From positions 1 through 5,286 of the forward strand of contig CAJUAE010000169.1 of the NCBI GenBank assembly GCA_910583965.1: a DNA stretch of 5,286 nucleotides, in the 5' to 3' direction. The notes below the pieces were generated by a model, which searched no databases, was not told the DNA's origin, and was given only the letters and a program-made list of their open reading frames with translations. The stretch comes from an uncultured Lachnospiraceae bacterium. Lineage in GTDB: Bacteria > Bacillota > Clostridia > Lachnospirales > Lachnospiraceae. Positions 1-5,286 of the stretch are shown here, piece after piece. Position numbers and translations under genes: made by a program. How positions within the stretch are numbered: position 1 is the stretch's first letter; each line of letters starts with the position of its first letter.

Positions 1-60
1 TTCTATTCCCCTTTGCACGGCATAATACTGGCGATTCTTGAAAATGCCAAAAATGGGCGC

Positions 61-92
61 AAAAAAACAGGAACCCTTTTTTGATTTCCTGT
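61..92 (-). terminator. Rho-independent terminator of the traX unit
   Basis: Read on the - strand, ACAGGAA (92 to 86) and TTCCTGT (73 to 67) form a perfect 7-bp stem around a 12-nt loop. A run of T follows directly (complement of the A tract 61-66). It lies about 95 nt past the traX stop, in the right orientation to end that transcript. The stem is only moderately GC-rich and the loop is long, so efficiency is uncertain. The rest of 1-187 shows no convincing gene. Confidence 0.6.
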
Positions 93-187
93 CTTGGTGT
101 ACCGTCCTATGTAAAAACGGTTATTCAGTTTTCTTTTGACTACAATTCTACAAATATGAAGTTGTCATACGATTGCCTTATTCTTAG

Positions 188-934
188 CTAAAACAATAAA
201 CTGATATCCCCATAAATACAGATACGAAGTACTCCAATACAAATCAAATGCATTGGATAATATAGATAGAAAAACCATTTCATCCATGCTGCTTTCCCCT
301 TTTCGCCATTGTATAGCTTTAACACAGGATAGACTAGCAAAATACCAATCTGCACCAAAGCATAAACCTTGCTTACAAAAAAGAACGATACTGCTGCATA
401 TATCGCAACATACAGAAGCATTTTTTTCGTCTGTGCATTTAAGTTTCCCCTTTTCTTATACATTTCCAATATTGCCAATACTGCTATGCAGCTCCAATCT
501 GCGGGGAAAGCACTCCAAATCAATACAAAGATAATTGTATTCTTTACCCAATTCTTCATTGGCAAATCATTATCCTGCATCCACATGACTAAAACTGCGA
601 CAAAAAGCGGGTACATGACACTTGTCTGATTAAAAATCCCTGTGCTGAATGGAATTGGGTTTATTCCGAATGCAAAACAATATGCAAAATGTGAAATTAT
701 GGAAAAAACTCCCATTCGCAGCATATACTTTTTTACATTATGAGTGTAATGATATCCCTCACACACGAAAAACCACATAATCGGAGCTGTCAAACGCCCG
801 ACAATATGTAATCCAATTGCTCCCGGTTCAGCCGGAAAACCGGGATAAATCAAATCGCATACATGGTCTATTGTCATAGCAATAATCGCAATCAATTTTA
901 AATGATTTGCATTCAATCGTAATTGTAATTTCAT
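188..934 (-). CDS. TraX-family integral membrane protein
   Basis: This 248-aa polytopic membrane protein matches my recollection of the TraX family, named after the F-plasmid protein that N-acetylates pilin; chromosomal Firmicute members have no settled role and may be membrane acyltransferases. Visible family-like features are LKLIAIIAMTIDH at 12-24, GRLTAPIMWFFVCEGYHYT at 46-64, FPADW at 143-147 and FYLYYPMHL at 222-230, embedded in a series of hydrophobic segments. The start at 934 is chosen because AGGAG (944-940) sits 5 nt before that ATG. A longer in-frame ATG at 976 has no ribosome binding site and would lie almost at the predicted transcription start. It is transcribed away from the RM operon and no other conjugation gene is visible, so a pilus role is not supported. 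Family call fairly sure, function unsure. Confidence 0.85.
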   Translation of the reverse strand: MKLQLRLNANHLKLIAIIAMTIDHVCDLIYPGFPAEPGAIGLHIVGRLTAPIMWFFVCEGYHYTHNVKKYMLRMGVFSIISHFAYCFAFGINPIPFSTGIFNQTSVMYPLFVAVLVMWMQDNDLPMKNWVKNTIIFVLIWSAFPADWSCIAVLAILEMYKKRGNLNAQTKKMLLYVAIYAAVSFFFVSKVYALVQIGILLVYPVLKLYNGEKGKAAWMKWFFYLYYPMHLICIGVLRICIYGDISLLF

Positions 935-990
935 TTTTTCTCCTGCCAATCCTCGGATTATTTTTATAAATTGCAATTTGTCGTTGTCTT

Positions 991-1020
991 ATTATATATC
1001 CGTTTCCTCCAAAATGAAAA
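991..1020 (-). promoter_or_regulatory. Promoter of traX
   Basis: On the - strand a perfect -10 box TATAAT (996-991) is preceded, after an 18-nt spacer, by TTTTCA (1020-1015), which matches four of six -35 positions. Transcription would start near 984, giving a leader of about 50 nt that ends in the strong AGGAG site of traX. The AT-rich -10 region is near-palindromic, so a weak promoter in the opposite direction is conceivable. Confidence 0.5.
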
Positions 1021-1040
1021 CATTTTCTTATACTTCTTGT

Positions 1041-1166
1041 TCATCCAAGCGGAACTTGAACAATGCAGCAGCCCTGCCCTTGGAACTAAAGTTGGCGTTG
1101 AAGCGAAAATGGCCTGCTCACTCTGCTTATGGCGCACAGATAGGTGCAGGATGAGCAGAGGTTTTT
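1041..1166 (+). ncRNA. GC-rich island, candidate small RNA or leader
   Basis: Positions 1045-1161 are about 54% GC by hand count, clearly above the AT-rich DNA on both sides. CCAAG (1045-1049) can pair with CTTGG (1079-1083), with GCAG (1065-1068) and CTGC (1074-1077) as an inner stem, and the island ends in a strong terminator-like hairpin. No + strand gene precedes it, so a dedicated transcript or an attenuated leader is a natural reading. A -10-like TATACT lies at 1029-1034, without a good -35. An alternative is a 46-codon frame 1014-1154 (MKTFSYTSC... to ...YGAQIGAG), which has no ribosome binding site. A dispersed repeat is a third option. I cannot assign it to a known RNA family. Confidence 0.3.
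1121..1166 (+). terminator. Orphan Rho-independent terminator hairpin
   Basis: CTCTGCTTAT (1121-1130) pairs over 10 bp, with one G-U, with ATGAGCAGAG (1151-1160). Inside, GCAC (1134-1137) pairs with GTGC (1144-1147) around a 6-nt loop, and TTTTT follows at 1162-1166. The T run is only on the 3' side for + strand reading, so it acts rightward. It stands upstream of the RM promoter, shielding the operon from read-through or ending a short RNA. TGCTCA (1115-1120) is a competing partner for TGAGCA (1152-1157), so an alternative fold is possible. Confidence 0.55.
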
Positions 1167-1211
1167 AGAATTCAGTTATAAAACGAAATCAAATTAAATT
1201 GTGCTTTTTAG

Positions 1212-1240
1212 TTGAAAAATTCACTTTTGCGTGATATGCT
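1212..1240 (+). promoter_or_regulatory. Extended -10 promoter of the RM operon
   Basis: A -35 box TTGAAA (1212-1217) is separated by 17 nt from TATGCT (1235-1240). The -10 is preceded by TG at 1232-1233, making an extended -10 element that compensates for the imperfect hexamer. Transcription would begin near 1247, about 30 nt before the regulator's ATG. A small inverted repeat, TTTTT (1205-1209) with AAAAA (1215-1219), overlaps the -35 and could be part of an operator for the regulator, but this is weak. Confidence 0.55.
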
Positions 1241-1277
1241 TTTCTTATATTTACTGGTAGGAAAATGGAGGTGCGAC

Positions 1278-1505
1278 ATGGCAGTCAGCTATAAGAAATT
1301 ATTCCATTTATTAATAGAGAAAGATATGACGAATGCACAGTTGCAGCAGGAAGCCGGTTTTTCCGCAAATATCATTACACGATTGAAACGGGGTGGGTAT
1401 ATCTCTCTTGAAAGCGTGGAAAGCATCTGTCGTGTTTTGAACTGTGGCGTAGACGATATTTTGGAATTTATTCCGGAGGATAACGGAGGAAAAGAAGATG
1501 GTTGA
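1278..1505 (+). CDS. XRE/Cro-type HTH regulator of the RM operon
   Basis: This 75-aa protein is a single helix-turn-helix domain of the Cro/C1 type. The turn region is TNAQLQQEAGFSANIITRLK at 18-37, with SANIITRLK as recognition helix, followed by the family-typical SLESVESICRVLNCGVDDIL at 43-62. It has no other domain. The ATG at 1278 is chosen because GGAGG (1267-1271) is 6 nt upstream; an in-frame extension back to 1212 would begin inside the promoter. It is the first gene of the RM operon, and its last 8 nt overlap the start of hsdM, so the two are probably translationally coupled. The inferred role is autoregulation of RM expression, comparable to controller proteins of other RM systems. 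The DNA target is not visible. Confidence 0.85.
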   Translation: MAVSYKKLFHLLIEKDMTNAQLQQEAGFSANIITRLKRGGYISLESVESICRVLNCGVDDILEFIPEDNGGKEDG

Positions 1506-3060
1506 TACAAAAAAGGAACAAGAGCGTGATGAACTGCATCGTGCAATTTGGGCAATCGCAGATGAACTGCGGGGAGCAGTAGATGGATGGGACTTTAAAA
1601 ATTATGTTCTCGGAACAATGTTCTATCGATATATTTCTGAAAATCTGTGCAATTACATAAACAGCGGAGAGGTTGATGCCGGAAATACTGATTTTGACTT
1701 TGCAAAAATGCGGGACGAGGATGCTGAAGAAGCACGAGACGGACTGGTGGAAGAAAAAGGGTTTTTCATTTTGCCAAGCGAGTTGTTCTGCAATGTTCGT
1801 GCCAACGCTGTAAAAGATGAGAATTTAAATGAAACACTGGAGCGTGTATTCCGTCACATTGAGGAATCTGCGGAGGGCAGTGAGGCTGAGAGTGATTTTG
1901 CCGGATTGTTCGATGATTATGATGTCAACAGCAATAAATTGGGTTCTACTGTTGCAAAGCGTAATGAAAAACTCGTAAAACTGCTGAATGGTGTAGGCGA
2001 AATGAACCTCGGCGATGTCAAAGACCACTCCATTGATGCCTTTGGCGATGCGTATGAATATCTTATGACCATGTATGCATCCAATGCCGGGAAGTCTGGT
2101 GGGGAGTTCTTCACTCCGGCAGATGTGTCCGAACTGCTTACACAGCTTGGGACTGTGGGTAAAACAGAAATCAATAAAGTATATGATCCGGCCTGTGGTT
2201 CGGGTTCTCTGCTTTTGAAGGCTGAGAAAATTCTTGGCAAGGATGCTATCCGCAACGGGTTTTACGGACAGGAAATCAATATCACAACATATAACCTGTG
2301 TCGTATCAATATGTTTTTGCACGATGTAGGATTTGATAAATTCAATATTGCCTGTGAGGATACCCTTATTAGCCCACAGCACTGGGATGACGAGCCGTTT
2401 GAATTGATTGTTTCCAATCCGCCATATTCTATTAAATGGGCAGGAGATGAGAACCCGCTGCTAATTAATGATCCTCGTTTTGCTCCTGCCGGAGTACTGG
2501 CGCCAAAGAGTAAGGCGGATATGGCATTTATTATGCACAGTTTGTCATGGCTTGCGTCAAATGGTACGGCGGCTATCGTATGCTTTCCGGGTATTATGTA
2601 TCGCGGCGGTGCAGAGCAGAAAATCCGTAAATATCTGATAGATAATAACTATGTGGACTGTGTGATTCAGTTGCCGAGCAATTTGTTCTTTGGTACTTCG
2701 ATTGCAACCTGTATTATGGTAATGAAAAAGAATAAGCCGGATAATAAGACATTGTTCATTGATGCCACAAGCGAATGTGTGAAGGTTACGAACAATAATA
2801 AGCTGACATCAGAAAATATAGAGCGTATTGTGGATGTGTTTGCAAAGCGTGAAGAAGTGGAGCATTTTGCACATCTGGCAAGCTATGAGGAAGTTTCCGG
2901 CAACGATTATAATTTATCGGTGTCCACATATGTTGAAGCAGAGGATACCAGAGAGAAAATAGATATTGTGAAGCTGAATGCGGAAATCAAAGAAATCGTT
3001 GCCCGTGAGCAGATGCTTCGCGACGAGATTGATAAGATTATCGCAGAAATTGAGGTGTAA
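1498..3060 (+). CDS. hsdM: Type I RM adenine methyltransferase subunit HsdM
   Basis: HsdM transfers a methyl group from S-adenosylmethionine to N6 of adenine in the target chosen by HsdS, working as an M2S complex and, with HsdR, as part of the restriction enzyme. The N-terminal HsdM domain covers about residues 10-150. The catalytic domain follows, with GEFFTP at 202-207, the SAM-binding motif I DPACGSGS at 230-237 and the catalytic motif IV NPPY at 307-310. A helical C-terminus (about 485-520) probably contacts HsdS. The 520-aa length and sequence strongly recall M.EcoR124I (type IC), from memory, so it appears complete and intact. GGAGGA (1485-1490) lies 7 nt before the ATG, inside the end of the regulator gene. 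At about 45% GC in a sampled stretch it is richer than the next gene. Confidence 0.97.
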   Translation: MVDTKKEQERDELHRAIWAIADELRGAVDGWDFKNYVLGTMFYRYISENLCNYINSGEVDAGNTDFDFAKMRDEDAEEARDGLVEEKGFFILPSELFCNVRANAVKDENLNETLERVFRHIEESAEGSEAESDFAGLFDDYDVNSNKLGSTVAKRNEKLVKLLNGVGEMNLGDVKDHSIDAFGDAYEYLMTMYASNAGKSGGEFFTPADVSELLTQLGTVGKTEINKVYDPACGSGSLLLKAEKILGKDAIRNGFYGQEINITTYNLCRINMFLHDVGFDKFNIACEDTLISPQHWDDEPFELIVSNPPYSIKWAGDENPLLINDPRFAPAGVLAPKSKADMAFIMHSLSWLASNGTAAIVCFPGIMYRGGAEQKIRKYLIDNNYVDCVIQLPSNLFFGTSIATCIMVMKKNKPDNKTLFIDATSECVKVTNNNKLTSENIERIVDVFAKREEVEHFAHLASYEEVSGNDYNLSVSTYVEAEDTREKIDIVKLNAEIKEIVAREQMLRDEIDKIIAEIEV

Positions 3061-3064
3061 TTTA

Positions 3065-3979
3065 GTGAGAGGGGAAAAAGAACAAGAATGCCTTGATTTA
3101 GTCAGAAAATTTATTTTTACTAATGATGGACGACCAATATATCATCCATTTACAGGAAAGATGTATCTGGAAGTTTCAGATGAGGAGTTTATAAAAGAAC
3201 AAATATGGTTCATTAACTCAAAATGTGACAAAAATTATTTTGGCTTGCTTGAAGAAGATAGAAAAGAAATAGAGCAAATATTGAGAAATGTACAACCCAA
3301 TCAGAATTTGAATGATTTTCCGGATTTTATTTTTGAAAGAGGATTTATTGAACATTTTCAAGTATCATCTTCTAAAACAACAAGAAAAGGCGCAGAACAT
3401 ACCAAAGTAATGAGATGTTTTACAGATAAAGTTAATAAAGAGATAGAAGAGATCAAAAGGGAGTGGAATGAAATTCCTAGTTTTGATGAAGTCCGTTCCA
3501 ATCATTGGGCGATACAGAATCCAGAGCATAATCATGGATATTTGGTAAAATCGTTTGAAAGAAACTGGGGAAATCATTTGGAGAGTTTAAGAAAATATAC
3601 AGGGAATGCCGAAGTTGGAATATTTATGATAGAATACCCAGAATTTGCATTAAGTATGTGTGAAAATGTATACAATGATTGGATTGATGGAATGTCACAG
3701 GGAGATATGCGAGAACAAGAAAAAATTCGTTGCTATCGTTTGAGTAGGGATAAACAATTACTTGATTTTATGTATCAAAACAAAAAATACATAAAATATG
3801 TTATTTTTGTGTATTGTGATGGGTTTGAAATTATCCGTTTAGAGAATATTCCCTATTTACTTAAACTGTTGCCGTGGGATTATATAATATATCCTTTGAT
3901 GGTTAATTCGATATCATCATTGTATAACATTAGTATTCCTGAAAATATAGAAAAGAAAGAGAAAATAGAAAATGAGTAA
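3065..3979 (+). CDS. Unknown protein between hsdM and hsdS
   Basis: I do not recognise this 304-aa protein. The start is taken as GTG 3065, because GAGGTG (3052-3057) lies 7 nt upstream and the frame before it merely overlaps hsdM. It looks soluble, with no signal peptide, transmembrane segment, Walker A motif or zinc-type cysteine cluster. Features that stand out are PIYHPFTGKMYLEV at 24-37, NDFPDFIFERGFIEHFQVSS at 83-102, NPEHNHGYLVKSFERNWGNH at 152-171, VGIFMIEYPEF at 184-194 and a charged tail. The PD (86-87) followed by E96 resembles the order in PD-(D/E)XK nucleases, but the usual lysine is replaced (E-H-F), so a nuclease fold is only a guess. It is AT-rich (30% GC in its first 60 nt). 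It overlaps hsdS by 8 nt, so it is probably co-translated. Its position is that of a restriction-linked ORF, but it does not resemble RloA, RloB, RloC or PrrC. Confidence 0.85.
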   Translation: MRGEKEQECLDLVRKFIFTNDGRPIYHPFTGKMYLEVSDEEFIKEQIWFINSKCDKNYFGLLEEDRKEIEQILRNVQPNQNLNDFPDFIFERGFIEHFQVSSSKTTRKGAEHTKVMRCFTDKVNKEIEEIKREWNEIPSFDEVRSNHWAIQNPEHNHGYLVKSFERNWGNHLESLRKYTGNAEVGIFMIEYPEFALSMCENVYNDWIDGMSQGDMREQEKIRCYRLSRDKQLLDFMYQNKKYIKYVIFVYCDGFEIIRLENIPYLLKLLPWDYIIYPLMVNSISSLYNISIPENIEKKEKIENE

Positions 3980-5255
3980 ACTTGATGATTTAGTACAAAA
4001 ATTATGTCCGAATGGTGTGGAATATAAAAGCATTCCAGAATTGTTTAATACCAGAAATGGATATACACCATCTAAATCCCAAAATGCGTATTGGGAAAAT
4101 GGAACGATTCCGTGGTTTCGTATGGAAGATATTCGAGAAAATGGTCGGATTCTTTCAGAAGCAACGCAGTACGTTTCTGAAAGAGCAGTTAAAGGAACCC
4201 CGTTTCCAGCAAATTCTATAATAGTTGCAACATCAGCAACTATTGGTGAACATGCTTTGATAAAAGTTCCGTCATTGGCAAATCAGAGATTTACATATTT
4301 AATGCTAAAAGAAGACTACAGTGCTTGTATGGATATCATGTTTGTTTATTACTATTGCTTTAAGCTGGATGAATACTGTAAAGTTTGTTTAAATCAGGGA
4401 AACTTTGCATCGGTTGACATGAAAAAATTTCTTAAGTTTAAGTTTCCTGTACCTCCTCTGGAGGTACAACGTGAAATAGTCCATATTTTGGACTCTTTCA
4501 CGTCACTTACAGCCGAGCTTACAGCTCGGAAGAAGCAATATGAATTTTATAGGGATAGTTTGTTGACATTTAAAGGTGATACAAAAGGATATATGTTGGG
4601 AGATATTGCGACCGTTACAAAATTGGCAGGATTTGAGTTTACAAATTATGTGACTTATTCTGATGAAGGAAATACTATCGCTCTTCGTGGGTTAAATGTA
4701 AAAAATGGGAAATTAAACCTTGAAAATGTCAAATACATTGATTATAGTGATTTATCCAAATTATCGAGAAGTAAATTATATATTGGCGATATGCTGTTTA
4801 CTTATGTGGGGACAGTAGGACAGGTGGCTTTAATTGATGAAGATGATAAATATTATCTTGCCCCTAATGTGGCATTAATTCGGTGTGACCAAAGAATCTT
4901 GATGCCTAAATATATGCTTTATTATTTTCAAAGCCATCAGTTCTGGGATAAACAGATAAATCGGTTGTTACAATCTTCATCAATGAAGAACATACCAATG
5001 GAGAAAATCAGAAAGTTTGAAATTGCCGTACCGCCAATGGAAACACAGAAGAGATTGGTAAAAGTTCTTGATAATTTTGAAGCTATCTGCACCGACCTAA
5101 ATATTGGTTTGCCAGCAGAAATTGAAGCGAGGCAAAAACAATATGAATATTATCGTGATTTACTCTTGACATTTGCTGAGACAGGAAGCGCACTTGTGAC
5201 AGAGCTGAGCATAATTAAGCTCATTCAGTACCACGACAAACGCATGAATGAATAA
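3972..5255 (+). CDS. hsdS: Type I RM specificity subunit HsdS
   Basis: HsdS reads a bipartite DNA target and docks HsdM (and HsdR). The 427 aa show the usual two-fold layout: target recognition domain 1 at about 17-158, central conserved region 159-200 (PVPPLEVQREI, then LTAELTARKKQYEFYRD), recognition domain 2 at about 207-350, and distal conserved region 352-401 (AVPPMETQKRL, then IEARQKQYEYYRD). Both helical regions and the TAEL-type spacer fit the EcoR124I type IC family. Domain 1 (GYTPSKSQNAYWENGTIPW, 30-48) resembles the second domain of EcoR124I HsdS as I remember it; the actual target cannot be read from sequence. Residues 402-427 extend beyond the conserved repeat. The ATG overlaps the upstream gene by 8 nt and has no clear ribosome binding site, suggesting translational coupling. 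Two full domains argue for a functional gene. Confidence 0.96.
   Translation: MSKLDDLVQKLCPNGVEYKSIPELFNTRNGYTPSKSQNAYWENGTIPWFRMEDIRENGRILSEATQYVSERAVKGTPFPANSIIVATSATIGEHALIKVPSLANQRFTYLMLKEDYSACMDIMFVYYYCFKLDEYCKVCLNQGNFASVDMKKFLKFKFPVPPLEVQREIVHILDSFTSLTAELTARKKQYEFYRDSLLTFKGDTKGYMLGDIATVTKLAGFEFTNYVTYSDEGNTIALRGLNVKNGKLNLENVKYIDYSDLSKLSRSKLYIGDMLFTYVGTVGQVALIDEDDKYYLAPNVALIRCDQRILMPKYMLYYFQSHQFWDKQINRLLQSSSMKNIPMEKIRKFEIAVPPMETQKRLVKVLDNFEAICTDLNIGLPAEIEARQKQYEYYRDLLLTFAETGSALVTELSIIKLIQYHDKRMNE
4448..4529. repeat. Three successive inverted repeats in hsdS centre
   Basis: Three perfect inverted repeats follow one another inside the central conserved region of hsdS. The first is TGTACCTCC (4448-4456) with GGAGGTACA (4460-4468), 9-bp arms and a 3-nt loop. 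The second is AGTCCA (4478-4483) with TGGACT (4489-4494), 6-bp arms. The third is CCGAGC (4513-4518) with GCTCGG (4524-4529), 6-bp arms. They encode PPLEVQ, VHILDS and AELTAR. The equivalent first site in the distal conserved region (about 5029-5045) is not palindromic. They may be mRNA hairpins, recombination sites or chance. Confidence 0.6.
4506..4529 (+). repeat. 12-bp tandem unit encoding LTAE/LTAR
   Basis: CTTACAGCCGAG (4506-4517) is followed by CTTACAGCTCGG (4518-4529), nine of twelve positions identical, encoding LTAE then LTAR at residues 179-186. It corresponds to the TAEL spacer repeat of type IC HsdS, where copy number sets the distance between the two half-sites (two copies in EcoR124I, three in EcoR124II). 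Here only one full TAEL is present, so a shorter non-specific spacer is predicted. Confidence 0.75.
4536..4571 (+). repeat. Direct repeat in hsdS, proximal copy
   Basis: This 36-nt stretch matches 5139-5174 at 28 of 36 positions and encodes QYEFYRDSLLTF. It is the DNA trace of the two-fold conserved regions of HsdS and a plausible homology patch for exchanging recognition domains. Confidence 0.7.
5139..5174 (+). repeat. Direct repeat in hsdS, distal copy
   Basis: This is the second copy of the conserved-region repeat, encoding QYEYYRDLLLTF, in the same orientation as the copy at 4536-4571. Recombination between the two would delete recognition domain 2. Confidence 0.7.
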
Positions 5256-5258
5256 ATT

Positions 5259-5286
5259 ATGAACATTGCATCCTTTTTTGGTATAA
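5259..5286 (+). CDS. Possible start of next operon gene, cut by window edge
   Basis: An ATG three nt after the hsdS stop opens a frame reading MNIASFFGI up to the end of the window. The tight spacing matches the rest of the operon, so a further RM gene (hsdR or another accessory gene) is plausible. There is no clear ribosome binding site, and nine residues are too few to name a family; they do not match the HsdR N-termini I remember. Confidence 0.35.

Noticed and set aside
1..120. - strand open frames running off the left edge (one reading RQYYAVQRGIE)
   Set aside because: No start codon or ribosome binding site, and they pass through the traX terminator, so a gene fragment is not supported.
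253..629. Two overlapping + strand frames of 86-93 codons opposite traX
   Set aside because: Antisense to a well-supported membrane protein gene, and no domain or convincing start signal was recognised; they look like by-products of its codon pattern.
1014..1154. 46-codon + strand frame across the GC-rich island
   Set aside because: It has no ribosome binding site (the upstream sequence is pyrimidine-rich) and its end lies inside the terminator stem. Kept only as an alternative explanation of the island.
971..1168. 65-codon + strand frame in the same intergenic region
   Set aside because: It begins opposite the traX leader without a ribosome binding site, has a hydrophobic then cysteine/arginine-rich composition with no domain, and runs through the terminator hairpin.
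1825..2382. Frames of up to 185 codons on the - strand inside hsdM
   Set aside because: They lie fully opposite conserved hsdM catalytic motifs and show no recognisable domain.
5202..5223. Small inverted repeat TGAGC/GCTCA near the hsdS end as an operon terminator
   Set aside because: The arms are only 5 bp, no T run follows, and it is inside the coding sequence.
1..5286. CRISPR array, tRNA, rRNA or insertion sequence
   Set aside because: No regularly spaced repeats, cloverleaf, rRNA-like segment, transposase or terminal inverted repeats were seen on either strand.

Overview
The window suggests a low-GC Gram-positive gut Clostridium, most likely Lachnospiraceae. This is inferred from the AT-rich intergenic DNA, the strong AGGAG/GGAGG ribosome binding sites and the style of the proteins; no marker gene is present. 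The centrepiece is a tightly packed type I restriction-modification (RM) operon on the + strand, resembling the EcoR124I (type IC) family.

Layout. Positions 1-187 hold the 3' side of a leftward transcription unit, ending in a hairpin-plus-T-run terminator. Positions 188-934 (- strand) encode a 248-aa TraX-family membrane protein with its own promoter near 991-1020. Positions 935-1277 carry no clear gene. They contain the traX promoter, a GC-rich island (about 1045-1161) ending in an orphan + strand terminator hairpin, and an extended -10 promoter at 1212-1240 for the RM operon. From 1278 the operon runs to the right edge: a 75-aa XRE/Cro-type regulator, hsdM (520 aa), an unrecognised 304-aa gene, hsdS (427 aa), and the first codons of another possible gene at 5259.

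How the genes work together. The regulator overlaps hsdM by 8 nt, hsdM is followed 4 nt later by the unknown gene, the unknown gene overlaps hsdS by 8 nt, and a possible next start lies 3 nt after hsdS. This points to one translationally coupled mRNA. HsdM (catalysis) and HsdS (DNA recognition) would form the adenine methyltransferase. The restriction subunit HsdR is not inside the window and, if present, must lie outside it. The unknown gene is AT-rich, lodged between the modification and specificity genes, and is the least explained protein here; its position is that of a restriction-linked accessory ORF. The centre of hsdS carries a TAEL-type 12-bp tandem unit and three consecutive perfect inverted repeats, which could matter for spacer-length change or domain exchange.
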